This document shows positions 22,421 through 34,709 of a stretch of 64,000 nt of DNA, piece by piece. Source of the DNA: Epiperipatus broadwayi. Taxonomy: Eukaryota > Onychophora > Udeonychophora > Euonychophora > Peripatidae. Position numbers and translations under genes: made by a program. The notes under the pieces are model-generated. The model did no database searches and had not been told where the DNA came from. It saw nothing but the letters and a program-made list of their open reading frames with translations. Positions within the stretch are counted from its first letter, which is position 1. Each line of letters opens with the position of its first letter. The stretch spans positions 2,937,001 through 3,001,000 of the forward strand of contig JAQFVV010006342.1 in assembly GCA_028023455.1 (NCBI GenBank), read 5' to 3'.

Positions 22421-24218
22421 AGCTACTAAAAATATAACTGTAATTTTTAAATTTTGAATTTAACAGTTGAGTTTTGAGAATATAAAAAGAAAGGTAGGTA
22501 AAATATGTTTAAGATAATATTATAGATTAAAGTAAATTATGAATAATTGAATGAATAAATTATAAATATTGATTGTTAATAAAATGAATAATAATAATGT
22601 AAAGTATAAATTAGAGTTAAATATTTAAAAGAGTAATAAGACTAAAATTAAAAATAGAATATTTATGATTATAGGAAGTTTTAAATGATAATTATAGAAT
22701 GTAAAAAGTGTAAAATATATAATAATATTTAAAAAATAATAAATAAATAATGATTATAAGATGTATATATAGAATGTATATAAGATGTATAAATATAATT
22801 TTATATGTGTATATAATTGTATGTATATGAATTACATACATGTAATGTATATAAATTATATGTTCATATATATTTGTATTCATATATTTGTATACCTGGG
22901 TCTCATTTTATATGGTAGATAGGTTCCACAGAAAACCCGCATTAAAAAAAATTGCACAAAAATAGACTTAACTTACCTTGAAAAATGAGGGATAAGTTCT
23001 GTAATTTTCAGAAATGGCATATATGACTAATAAAAAATATCAAATATTTGAAAAAAATTGATACAAGACAAACTTTTTTTACTTTTTTTTATTAACTACA
23101 GTATTTAATTTTACATTTTTTCATACATATTTTAATCATTATCGCTATTTGACAATATGCGGTTCGTTTGTAAACTGGTAAGAAATCATATACATCACAA
23201 GTGGAAGTACTACTAGCGCAATTTTCAGTCTTGTACTGTGTTAATGGTTTTTTGTTGACAATGTAATCGGTGATTAAACTTTGAGAAGATGATTTTACTA
23301 ATTGTTTATAAAGCTTGCAATATCCGGACATATAACTATTTAGCTCTCATTGAAATTTAAGAGGTTGTTCATTGCAGGAAACTGTCAGATTTCAGCATTT
23401 TCTGATGTTTGTCTTTGTCTCACACATCAACCTAAAATCTATGATTAACTGATTTTTACTACTGAAATAAATTTTAACTGTTCACATTTTGTTTCTTTAA
23501 AAAAATGAAATCACAATCAAAACAAAAAAATTATACATTATCATTAGAAAGATTATTTTCAGTTTACAAAATCAATAAAATCTTCGTTATTTATTTTAAA
23601 AATCTAAGATTATTTATTTCTCTTATATCTAACAAAATACATTGTAAAAGTTTAAAATTTTTGAATATTTTTTGTGATATTTTTATACATAAGTATAAAT
23701 CTATTATTATTATTTTTTACTCATTAGTATAAGTAGGTTATTTACATAGAAGCTAAGATTCTAAATACAGCTGCAGGCCATATTCATGTTAGCTGCTAAT
23801 ATAACGTTATATTTTTGGGGGAAAAAAAGTATTTTAAGTGAAAATAAGTTATTAATAATTTAAATTTTTTGATATCTAATAAATGTAATGAAATATGAAA
23901 GATATTAAAAAGAAACATGAATCACATAACTTCAAAATTGCATTAAAATAATCCACATAAAACAAGACCCAGGTGTATTATGTTATAGTTCTGAAGAAGA
24001 TTGCTGGGGCAATCAAAACTGTAAAAGAGGATGGTAAACAAAGCATTGTGAAACAGTGATAAAGAGCATAGATGAGTTAATATTATATTAGAACAAAAGA
24101 AAAACTAATTTATAATAAAATATTCACATTTATTCTATTAGATCTATCAACCAGACAAACTGTACATTCAGTTTTTAGATTCTTTTTTATTATTTATCAA
24201 TTTCTTCTTTTTTTTCAG

Positions 24219-24377
24219 GAGCTGTTGTATGTTGTCAGCAGTCAGAAAATGACCCTGGATTGTAAAGAACAACAAATCAGAGAATTAGAAAGCTACATTG
24301 ATAATCTTTTAGTTCGAGTAATGGAGACTACTCCTCGTATTCTCCAAAAACCATTCAAAAATAGTCCACGCTCCTGA
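24219..24377 (+). CDS. Rab11 family-interacting protein (class I), last coding exon
   Basis: After a TTTTTTTTCAG acceptor, the frame reads ELLYVVSSQKMTLDCKEQQI, then RELES, YIDNLLVRVMETTPRIL, and QKPFKNSPRS followed by TGA (24375-24377). YIDNLLVRVME-TP-IL is the signature of the Rab11-binding domain of class I FIPs. In the family it forms a dimeric coiled coil whose last turns contact GTP-bound Rab11 and Rab25. The exon gives 52 residues, all in the C-terminal coiled coil. It follows the exon at 14868 in phase 0, so GELSKE joins ELLYVV. I give no symbol because the species is unknown; Drosophila Rip11 and vertebrate RAB11FIP1/2/5 are the nearest remembered family members. Confidence 0.93.
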   Translation, partial: ELLYVVSSQKMTLDCKEQQIRELESYIDNLLVRVMETTPRILQKPFKNSPRS

Positions 24378-25160
24378 CAATCACTTACAATTGGGGTTTT
24401 TTTCAAACATCAAAATATATTTATACCAGAAATATTATTTGCCATTTAGTTGGAGAAATTCTGTCTTTTTATTGTACACTAAGATTGGAAAATATTTATT
24501 AAAATAAAAGTCTGGATTTTATTTCGCTAAATAAAACCTATTAGTAATAATAGAGTTGAAAATAATTTGTTTCTTGCCAGATGACGGTTATTTAATATGT
24601 TCTCTTTCAATAGCAAGAACTTTATTATTATTATTTTGTTTATTTTTTATATATACCCTCTTCTCTTTTTTTCCACAATAATTATCACTACTCTTGTACA
24701 TATGAATTTATATAACAGAATTTACATGTATGTAATTCTTTTTTACCTAAAAGTATTAATTGTACATTTTTAAATTCCACCATATTTTGTATTTTGAATA
24801 TTTTTTTATCATTTTAAAATATTGTGGTAAATATTTGCACTCACTATCATTTCTGAGATATTATTGTTGTCGCGTAGATCAGAGTGCCATCTTACTGTAT
24901 TCGGAAGCACTATTTTTTTTAAATTGCTTGATTTCGTTTTTTAATATGTCTCTGCAGTGTATTAAGATTGATACACTTGAATATTTACCATGAAAATTCC
25001 TCATAATTGTATTACATGCATACACATTTATGACCTTACAAATAATGTATATATACTTTTAAATATATTTTTGTAAATCAGGATTCAAAATATTGATCTA
25101 AAAGTCATTTCTTTGGAGGTCTGATCTTTAATAAAGGCATTATATAAGCATTAATAAAAA
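24378..25160 (+). promoter_or_regulatory. Likely 3' UTR with poly(A) signals
   Basis: AATAAA hexamers occur at 24503-24508, 24530-24535, 25130-25135 and 25153-25158. The sequence is AT-rich and lacks repeats seen elsewhere. The end of the transcript is not determined; either the first or the last pair may be used. Confidence 0.55.
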
Positions 25161-27327
25161 ATTAGAAACTAATTTTTTTTTCTTCTTTTTATTATTAATA
25201 TATATTTTTTATAAACTTATCTCACTTTCATTTTTGCAATACTAAATTTTTCTTATGTAAATTTATATAGATAAACGTGTGTGTATATATATATATAACA
25301 AACTTTATACACATTCATATAAATATATGTTAAATATTTAAATATACATATATGTGTATGCATTTATTATTTTTTTTATTCTATTAATATAGTATAAATA
25401 AGTATTGATGTGAACGTTAATGTAAGTTTTAAATTTGAGTATAAGAATGAAATTTTGCGAGCAACTTATATTTTGAGATTATTGCATTCCATGTTAGGAC
25501 TTCCATTATTTTGTCTTGATAGCTAGACTTTACTGTGATAGCGTAGTGATCGATCAAATGTGTTTTTTTTTTTATAAGGGACTCTAAAAAAACATTCCAT
25601 TTTTGTAAATCCAAAGATTGGCACCAAAGAATATTAAAAGCACTACTAATAAATATTTTCTTAGAGAGAAAAAAAATTTATTAACATGACAGTGTGTAAA
25701 ATTATTTTAAATGTATTAAATGAAATATTTGGCTCAGCACAGTATGTCTCATTAACAGAAAAATCTATTGTAGTAAGTTGAATAAATTTTTGTTATTTTC
25801 AAATGGCTTATCTTTTATTGTTTCAGCAAATACAAATATTAAATTTTCTGCTTATAAACTTCTGATTATTACAAAAATTAATAGTATTGTTAAAAAGACT
25901 TGATACTCCAAAGAGAATAGAATTATTGTTTAAGCCTCTTATTAATGAAAAAAAAAAACATGAAATTTATATTAATAGTAAGAAAAACAATCACAATCTA
26001 TGTTAAATAAATATCAAAATTCTAATTAAGAAAAATTTATAGTGGTAAAGTTTAGAATCATTTTTAGTCCAAAAAAAAACCCAAACAAATTAAAACTTCT
26101 TAACAAATGTCAATCTGAAAAAATATATTAAGATTAACAATATATAAAATTAGCCACTATCTTGGCTTATATCAACAAAGAGCTTCAAATTACTGGCAAT
26201 TTATTTTAAAATTTTTGTATTGCATTTGTGTGTTAGCATTCTAATTATTTATATAATCATGTCTGTCAACAAACCATTGTCCAAAACTTTTCATATTAAG
26301 AAAAAACTGATTAAAGCAAAAGGGAAAAAAAAGTAATAATATCATTAAAAGCATCCATTTTTAAACCATATTTAAAAGTTCCAAACCTTTTAAAAGAATA
26401 GGATTTCTCTAATCATACTTTTAAAACTATCATTTATAGACAATTTCTCTTAAAAAAAATTTTCTTAGTAATAACAATGTTAAAATTAAGGAAATTGTTT
26501 ATAAATAATGTTTTAAAATGTGCCTTTATACATTATCAACTTTAGCACAAAGATTATCTCCATACTATCCTGATTGAAATGGAATAGCAGAAAGTCTGTT
26601 GAAAATTTAAGTGTATGCGGAATACAATGGAGTATACCGATATCCACAAAATTCTAACAAATGGTGATGTTTTATCAGTAGATTTGTCATTGCTAATTTT
26701 AAAAGGGCTAAGTAATGTAAACGAATGAAATGTATGCCAATATGTAATAGTAATTTAAGTTTATATATTGTAATAGAAGTTTTAAATTAATTCTAACACT
26801 TAACTGTTAGATGCAGATTTTGATTCACTTGATAAATAGAAACGATATGAAAAGAACTTTTGATTATGAAACTAATTGAAGTATCTAGCCAGACTTGACA
26901 AACAAAAATCAATAAATTTTAAATATAATCCTCAATTTATCACTGTGTATATAAACTGTTTCAACAATAAAATGTTCTCTTTATTTAGTTTTTTTTTTTT
27001 TTTTTTGGGGGGGGGGGGGCATATGGGAAATAATTCAATCTTCTCATATAATGTATTCATTTCATGCTTTTATAAGCAGGAGAGGTTTTTAGACTACCAT
27101 ACATGTACTATTTACATTCATTATAGAGTCTATTACGATCTCAAAAAAGTCGTGCAATTGACTTTATAACATATTCTGATCTTGATATCTGGAATGAATG
27201 CATATCCATGGTATTTGTTTTTATATATTTACTATTTCCATCATCACAAACCTCCAGAAAAACATTTATGATATTTGTTGAATGTATAGAAAATTTTAAA
27301 CTTTCCAAATACAAACAACTTGTTAGT
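25161..27327. other. AT-rich intergenic stretch, nothing recognised
   Basis: It has TA microsatellites near 25280, and a T run followed directly by a run of about 13 G near 26988-27020. No gene or transposon is supported. Confidence 0.5.
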
Positions 27328-27665
27328 AATAACACATAAATAACACAGGTTTGTATTTACATAACATTTCGAGTAGTAGTATTCTTCACTCTTCAGATGT
27401 TGCTAACCTGATATATATATACAATGACAGTCTTTGCATAGAAATTGAACTCGCACCTTTAGATTCTTGAAATATCAAATTTAAGGCAAACTCTCCTGAT
27501 TAGAGAGTTTGTTAAATTCGATATTTCAAGAATCTAAAGGTGCAATTTCTATGTGAATGCTGTCATTGTGCATATCAGGTCAGTAACACCTGAAGAAGAG
27601 TACAATAATACTACTCCAAACATTGTGTAATTACTACTAACCTGTGTTGTTTATTTGTGATATTT
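27328..27665. mobile_element. Fold-back element, arms of about 150 bp
   Basis: The left arm (about 27328-27490) contains ATAAATAACACAGGTTTG, GTAGTAGTATTCTTC, CTTTAGATTCTTGAAATATC. The right arm (about 27505-27665) holds their complements, ending in CCTGTGTTGTTTAT. A loop of about 15 bases separates them. The arms contain a motif CTGAAGA...ACTACTCGAAA that resembles, but does not meet, a hammerhead core. No protein is encoded. Confidence 0.85.
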
Positions 27666-28420
27666 ACTTTATTAGTGTTTTCTTATTTTTTTTTTTTTTT
27701 GAAAAGAATTAAATTCTTCCATGACTTCTGCCTAAAATTAGCACAAAAGATCATTGATGATTTGTTGTATGTACTAACTTGATTATTTCTAGATTGTTTC
27801 TATTATTATATACATATTTTTTAAAAAATCCTGATTTGAAATGATTACAAGAGAAAAAAATGAATTGCAACAATCAGAAAATCAACTGCAAATGTCATTT
27901 CAGGAATAATTGATAATAACAATGAAAATAAGGAACAGAATATGGCATAGTATAACAAAGATGAAATGAAAAATATTTTCCTATAGATGCTAAAATGATC
28001 TGAGTTCTTTTTAACTAATAATTAGAGTAGTTAATCATTATCAAAAAAAAGTTACACTAGTCATTCAGAAAATTTACTGATAAAATCCTATGAGGAAAAA
28101 GACATTTTTTTTTTTCTCAGATTAAGACTGGAAGCTGTAGAAAATCAAAAACCATAAACTATGTTGTTAGAAGGGCAGCTATGATGTTTAAACTCACAAT
28201 ACATGCAACTCAAAAACTAATTATAGTTTTGAAAAAATTGTCAACATTTAATCAATAAATATAATGATAAAAGCTACAGAGTTATATCAATGCAATATAT
28301 GTATGCTTTCTAATTCTAAATATATGTATAATGTAAAGATAAATTACTTAGTTTTAATGATTAATAAAATTAAGATACACTGTTTCATTTTCTTAAGTCT
28401 GCTTTTAGTAGAATTCATTG
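27666..28420. other. AT-rich stretch, nothing recognised
   Basis: I see no coding signal or known repeat here. Confidence 0.5.
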
Positions 28421-28638
28421 GGTTGGTTTTTCTTCATTGACTAGATAACATGCAGTCTTTTTTCTCAGTGTCTTTTATAGGCTTGACCACTCTCGAACAA
28501 GTAAAATATTTTGATGACTATTTCTCCAAGGTTGGTTTTTCTTCATTGACTAGATAACATGCAGTCTTTTTTCTCAGTGTCTTTTATAGGCTTGACCACT
28601 CTCGAACAAGTAAAATATTTTGATGACTATTTCTCCAA
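28421..28638. repeat. 109-bp perfect tandem duplication
   Basis: GGTTGGTTTTTCTTCATTGA starts at 28421 and at 28530. Both units end CTATTTCTCCAA. I find no difference between the two, so the event is recent or an assembly effect. Confidence 0.9.
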
Positions 28639-29259
28639 CAACTGAATGGTTTTTGCTCAATTTATTCAATTTTATCTGCTATTTTTGGAATTTTAGCTTT
28701 AGAACTATTATTAGTTTTTTTTTCTTTCACTAAATTAATGGGTTCAATATCTGTATGATGTTTATAATCTGTATACAGGTATATATGTATCATATATAGT
28801 ATTTGATTTCAATAATTTATTTTGATAGAAGATTGTGAACAATTTTTCCATCTTCATTTTAAGGCTATATAAATTACCCAAACTTTCTCACCTATCATAT
28901 TCATCTTCTTTATTCTCTAAATCTTCTATATATTTGCTTTTGGAAGAAACACAATTACAATTTATTGTCCAAAAATTTACTTTGTTTTTTAAAAATTGAA
29001 CTTAAGTTAATACATAAAAAAATATCCTTCAACTTTTGCCTATTGTTTATAATCTTTATCAATGAGTAATTCAGAAATTTATCTGAATGATAAAATATAT
29101 ATATACAAATCAAAAAAATACCAAAAATATGGGTATAGAAAAGGCTAACAAATTTATAAACTATAATAATTTTCAAAAAGTTATTTTTCTTTTTTCATCT
29201 TTATTTTAAAAATAATAGAATGAAATTATTAAATTTTAAATATATATATTGTTCTTATA

Positions 29260-29445
29260 AATATAAGGAATTTGAACTCAGACTTTCGAGCACCCTATCT
29301 CATACCACTGATACACATGTAGAAAAGATAATTGCCAATATACTTATTTTGTGCTGAATCAGCACTCACCAGTGGATTATCGTCTTCCACACATATATGT
29401 AATCAGTGTTCAGTTTATATTAAGATAGCAATTCTTCATATTGTA
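29260..29445 (-). mobile_element. Hammerhead-repeat fragment, ribozyme degenerate
   Basis: Minus-strand copy of the retrozyme-like unit, with GTTCAAATTCC at one end and TGTAATCAGTGTTCAG at the other. The ribozyme core reads CTGGTGA for CTGATGA, a perfect stem II GTGCTG-ATT-CAGCAC, and AAAA for GAAA. The proximal stem I arm is lost. It should be inactive. It ends abruptly at 29445, where the CpG-richer block begins. Confidence 0.8.
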
Positions 29446-31980
29446 CCGGTCAAAACCCACCACCACCGCAAGTCAAATCGGATTCAAACTCAGCTTAACC
29501 AAAACTGAATTCAAACCCAACTCAACAGCTCAGATAGCAGCAATCGACGGCACAGTGCTATGCGCCAAGAACTAGCTCCACGGTTGGTGAGGACTAGAGA
29601 CCCTTTTACTGACACGAATATCAATTAACTTTGACTACTTTTAAATCGAATCATATGTATGTTCGGGTTGCCAACACAGACAGCGGGTATTAACATTTAA
29701 ATAATTATAAAAAGAATGATGAACTAAGAAACCAAGTATGTTAGAAAATATTTAATAATAATAATAATTTGTTTTGTTCAATAAAATATAGATTGCATTA
29801 GTTACCTCTAGTCTTTAAAATAATTTATAAATATAATAAGAGTGGCGGTCCTTATCATATGCCAACAAGTATTACACAACATGGGATTCTATGTCTATGC
29901 CCCCAACGAGAAATATAAAGGCAGATAAAGGTATTCATTAAGAACGGAAATGATTGTTCTAATTTTATTACGGTGGAATGTGAGATTTATTTTCACATTC
30001 GGAAATCTATTCACGAAGAGCAAGATACGTATTTTAGGGCATAACTTTAATCTTTATTTGAAAACTTATTTAATTAAACATATTTGAGAATTGGTTCGAC
30101 TTTAATTTAAATCACTTCATCACGAATTACGAGCACAAACGCCAAAAATGCAATGGTACTGACGAATTACAAGGCAGAGAGTAAAATTGAAAGATGATCG
30201 CTAGTCGATGATCGAAGTCCTATGGCGGCTTGCATTTGGCAAGTCTTACGCCCTTTGACTAATGAATCGGAAAGGAAGTACTTTCTTTCTCGAGAAATTT
30301 AAATAAGAGAATATGATCACCGACCAGCCTAATGGAGCGGAAGATGGCCCTACGTCAGCAACATTTGATGATGATGACTTGATAGTCATCGTTGAAAAAT
30401 AAAACCCATGTAGAATGCTCTACGTGATGACTTGACTAATTAATTAAAGTCAAACGAGCTTTTATCGAACTATTTTAAAACATTTATAAACTATATTAAT
30501 TATGCCCTAATATCGTGCCCTTCCTGAATATTAATATAAAATAACAAAAGTGGAGTTAAAATACATTTAACCCTTTATCGACCCTTTTTGCAATAAAAAC
30601 ATTTAAGGTTATATTCGAATAAATATATATTAGTAGAACAAGAAATCAATATTTTAACATTATTTGAATACAGATATATATATACTTATAACGTAGATAG
30701 GAGCTGGGGACATAGGTGAAACATTGAGCTAATAATTTATTAATAGCTAAAGGTAAGAAAAAAAATAGTAAACGTAATATTTTCCTTTGACTCGATGACT
30801 AATAGAACTTATAAATTTAGCTCTAATGGGCGAGAATTACTATTTGAAATTAATGTTATATTATTTGCGTGAGGCAAATGGAATCAAAGGGCTCATCGAG
30901 TCGAAAGATTATTGGCATATAATTTTTAAATACGACATTAATAAGGCACACTAACATATATATATTAAACGAACCGCCAGGTAAGAAAAGAAAAAGTTTA
31001 AAGACTAGAGATTTAAAGAATTACGAGATAGATTTACAGTAGCATGAATAAAAGGTTTTATAAAAATTGTTCCATTAAAGAATAAAGAGCTCTTAAAAAG
31101 AAGGAGTATAAAATAAAGTTCGAACTGGCCAGAAAGTTTAACGTTCATATTACCATTCCGTGCTTGTCCTTAAGTTACTCCTCCAAATTGTTGAAACGTA
31201 GGCATCATTGGTTAACTACTGGAGTAGTATTTTAGTAGCTTTCATTATTTTAGCAGAATGATCGATCCGGAAAACAGTTCAGCAGCTCCAGTGAAGATTC
31301 CTCGGGACTTTAGGAACCGTAGCCAGATCCCTGATGTTCTAGCCCTCTATCATGATGAAAAACAATTTTTATACACACAGAGTTCACTGCACTACTCTAC
31401 AACCAAAACTAGTCTTTTTCTTTACTTTTCAGGGCTATATATCTCCTGTTCACTGATGCCTCCGGCTAGCGCTCATTTTCTTATCAATCTGGTTTTTTTT
31501 TATAATTAGTTGTTTTCAGAAACATTCCTTCGATAAGGCTTTCAAACTAATTTTTGAATTCCTTTCCTAATTAGAAAATGAATTCTTAAAGTCTGAAATG
31601 ATTTTAATTAAAAATTGAATTCTTATCTTTTTTAATTAATAAAACTTTACTGTTGTTTTTGAGAATTTGAAAGCCTATGGAAGGAATGTAGCTTTTAATC
31701 ACAAAACTTTACAAATTATTTAAAGGTGAAAAAAAACAAGTATTCCCGACGCAATGAAACTTTCGAACAATTATATATATTTAATATTTACAAACATATA
31801 TACGCACAATCCAGGCAATTTAATATATGTAAATTCATGAACATTTTATCATGAATTTATTTAGAGAATTGATCCAATTTAAACTAAACTAATTAATTTT
31901 ACTACGTATTTGAAACAAGTTATTCATTTGGAGATTAGCGTGGATTGAACGTATAAAGCCCCATTGCATCGGAAATTTAA
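29446..31980. other. Block with more CpG and less homopolymer than the flanks
   Basis: CG dinucleotides are frequent (ACCGGT, CGACGG, GTACGATC-like strings, CGAGAAAT), unlike most of the window. It starts with a stretch near 29440-29590 (ACCCACCACCACCGC, ATCGGATTCAAACTCAGC) and ends near 31980. It may be a host promoter and first exon region, or the 5' part of a young transposon. I found no terminal repeat that settles this. Confidence 0.4.
31258..31509 (+). CDS. Possible coding exon, product unknown
   Basis: ATG at 31258 opens a frame reading MIDPENSSAAPVKIPRDFRN, then RSQIPDVLALYHDEKQF, and further residues that turn low in complexity after about residue 50. The first 45 codons have balanced codon use, unusual here. 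TTATTTTAGCAG just before it could be a splice acceptor, or the frame may start a gene or a transposon gag-like protein. The true right edge may be a donor before the stop at 31507. I do not recognise it. Confidence 0.3.
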   Translation: MIDPENSSAAPVKIPRDFRNRSQIPDVLALYHDEKQFLYTQSSLHYSTTKTSLFLYFSGLYISCSLMPPASAHFLINLVFFYN

Positions 31981-32019
31981 GGTTAGTATTAGGGTAAATA
32001 ACATGAAGCTAGGATCGAA

Positions 32020-32990
32020 CTCAGATCCGACTGCTTCAATATCTACTCCAATTCTTCAGCCATCCATACCACTGAAAATCTGATTACAGAAAGTCATCCC
32101 ATACTGATACCAATATTATTGCCACATCCATGTTGACCTCAAGTTACTAACCCCTCATGTATAGGACCTTATCCAGATAAATACATAGAAGAGGGATAGG
32201 CATTAGCATGGGATTTGGGCTTTCTGTTGTCAGATTTTCAATGGTATGGATGGCTGAAGAGTTGGAGGTTGGAACATGTCCATTAAAGTATGAAGATTTG
32301 CTATCTTAATATAAACTGAGCACTGATTATATATATATGTGGGAGATGATAATCTGGACTAACTGATGAATGCTCATTCGCCACAAAATATGTATATTGG
32401 GCATGTGTATCAATGGTATGAGATAGCATGGATAGTTGAAGGATGCTCAAAAGTTTGAGTTCAAATCCCCTAGGATTTCCTTAAGCTCCAGGTATACGAA
32501 GGCCTATATTTCAAATATTATACGTTAAACCTGCATTCTGCCCGTCTCTCTTCTATGTATTTAAATGGGTAAGGTCTTATACATGAGAGGGTAGAGTGAC
32601 TTGAGATCAACATGGGAATGGGAATAATATTGGCATCAGTATGGGATTTGGGTTTTCCATCATCAGATTTTCAATGGTATGGATGGCTAAAAAGTTGGAG
32701 GTTAAGAGTAGATTGAAACCTGTACATTAAAGTATGAAGATCTGTTATCTTAATATAAACTGAGCACTAATTATATATGTGTGGGGAGGGGGAGAGATGA
32801 GAATCTGGATCAACTGATAAGTGCAGATTCAGCACAAAATACGTATATTGATGATTATTTCTTTCTACATGTATATCAGTGGTATGAGATAGCATGGATA
32901 GTTGAAGGGTGCTCGAAAGTCTGAGTTCAAATCCCCTATATTTACAATTAAGCTCCAGGTATATGAAGAATGCCTATATTTCAAATATAT
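32020..32990. mobile_element. Hammerhead-repeat cluster, inverted then tandem, two degenerate ribozymes
   Basis: About 32020-32200 runs on the minus strand and 32200-32990 on the plus strand; TGGTATGGATGGCT recurs at 32242 and 32675, a 433-bp period. Ribozyme one (32348-32400) has CTGATGA at 32363-32369 but AAAA at 32385-32388 and a broken stem II. Ribozyme two (32798-32860) has CTGATAA at 32814-32820 and AAAA at 32836-32839. B-box-like GAGTTCAAATCCCCTA occurs in both units. Confidence 0.82.
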
Positions 32991-34095
32991 AGTTCTTATG
33001 TAATTACTTTAAAATTTGTTATCTTGTTACAAATTTGTTATAATTAAATTTTATTTTTTAAGGAACTTCATTAAAACCAAAACTATTAAATGACTATAAT
33101 TAAATTTTTCACTAAATACAATTTCTATTAATTAACAGAATCTAAATTTATTAATATACAGTACTTTACTTTTTTTATTTTTTACATTTTTCAATCATAA
33201 GAGACATGATAATTATAAAATTGTGAATGTAAAAAAAATATGACTGATTGAAGAAATACTTTATATTGATAAATTTAGATCTTTTAATAGAAATCGTATT
33301 TAGTTTGAAATTTTTTTGTATTATGATTTAATAGGTTTGTTCTTTATTAAAATTAGATTTAATTATATCGAGAATATTAACTTCATGTAAACTGATATAT
33401 TAGTCTTGAGATATAAGAAAAGTGTTACTATAAAAAAAAAACATTTATTGAGAACAAATTAAAGCTACTGAAGAACCGATTGAACTAAATATTATTCAAC
33501 ATAAAAAAAATGGATGTTTCCGCCCACTAAAAATCAGATGAAGGAATGGTTTGTTTATTTCCTTGGCAGAATAAAAAAGTAAAAACACAATCAAAGACAT
33601 TAACAAATATGGTTTTGCTATTTTATTATTGGCGAAGAAAACAAAAAGATTGAAATTGTCTTGATATAAAAAAGTTCACTCTGAAAGATGATCGGCAACA
33701 AAACAAATAGATAGTCATAACTATAACTTCAGCTTTATCAATGTCAACATCCAATCTTCAAGTACTAAAGAAAATTTGTTTATTCTACGCATAGGCGTGC
33801 CAATCGTTTTAGATTTTACCAGTATAGGTCATTATTTTGATGCTACCTATTTTCAAATATTTATAAAGATTATCTAGAAATATAATCCCATTTCCTTGAA
33901 CAATTACTTCCTCAAATAGATCTTTCATCGGGATAATTATTGAATACTCACCTGCCAGAAAATTAGACTAGTGCATTTACGCATCATTTGAAAACATCGT
34001 CTTGGTCTCAATTTCTGTTTCTATCTTGCAAGTAATGATTGCAATCATTTGGACACCATTATGACCTAATTTAATAAGCTTGTATTTACAAATGT
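32991..34095. other. AT-rich stretch, nothing recognised
   Basis: No coding sequence or shared repeat is recognised. A few CpG sites lie around 33740-33830. Confidence 0.5.
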
Positions 34096-34488
34096 TATAT
34101 ATATAGAGCTCGCAAAATAAGCTCTTAATAAGCTTTGCAGAGTTTGGAGATTTTATATTGCTAAAGCTATTAATATATGGTATATCTGAACTTGGGTCAG
34201 TCCCATATGGCTATTTAAATTAGCTATCTAGATTGGAAGACATGGATGTCTGAAATATGGCTATTTAAATTAGCTATCTGGATTGGAAGACATATGGATG
34301 TCTGAACATTTCAGATTTTCTACTTAATAGTTATCCATTAGATAAAGTACTGGGCTTGTCCTGGTATTTTTAATCTAATGCTTGAATATCCTAGCACCTC
34401 ACTGAGGACATCAGTAGCAGAAACCGGTCAGGTTGGAGATATTCTGCAAAGCTTGTTAAGAGCTTATTTTGCAAGCTCTCTATATATA
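34096..34488. mobile_element. MITE with 45-bp terminal inverted repeats
   Basis: The left arm 34096-34141 (TATAGAGCTCGCAAAATAAG and on to AGCTTTGCAGA) is the inverse of 34443-34488 (TCTGCAAAGCTTG and on to TATATATA). Inside, a 50-bp unit ATATGGCTATTTAAATTAGC is repeated at 34205 and 34255. It encodes nothing. The TA-rich ends make the target duplication ambiguous; TA or longer is possible. Confidence 0.88.
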
Positions 34489-34623
34489 GTCAGTCATTAG
34501 ACTAGAGATTATCCAATAATGAATAATTACACTACAGAAATATCATTATGAACTGTGGCTCTTAAATATTTTAAAGTGCTTCCTGACTTTCACACTTTTT
34601 TTTTTATGCAAGAAAATTGTTTT

Positions 34624-34709
34624 CCTTTGTTCCTGCTGTTACAGGAGCATTTTAATCATCGCATCTCCTTTGTTCCTGCTGTTACAGGAGCATTTTAATC
34701 ATCGCATCT
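34624..34709. repeat. 43-bp perfect tandem duplication
   Basis: CCTTTGTTCCTGCTGTTACA begins at 34624 and 34667, and both units end ATCATCGCATCT. Flanking sequence is unremarkable. Confidence 0.9.

Larger units (their letters stand above)
15023..24218 (+). other. 9.2-kb phase 0 intron of the Rab11-FIP gene
   Basis: GTAAGT begins it and TTCTTCTTTTTTTTCAG ends it. It carries a dispersed repeat and SINE (16845-17700), a 1.8-kb inverted-repeat element (18090-19922), a satellite (20644-21055), short tandem repeats, and a Penelope-like remnant (21714-22420). The stretches 15030-16840 and 22450-24180 show only AT-rich sequence without a supported gene. A near-perfect inverted or duplicated exon is not present. 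Confidence 0.85.

Noticed and set aside
26989-27020. Polypyrimidine then G run as a regulatory or quadruplex site
   Set aside because: A T run followed by a G run of about 13 is a simple-sequence tract and prone to sequencing error; there is no gene beside it.
34350-34450. CTGAGGA...GAAACCGG in the 34096 MITE as a hammerhead
   Set aside because: The 11 bases between the two motifs cannot form stem II and there is no matching stem I, so only the short core strings agree.
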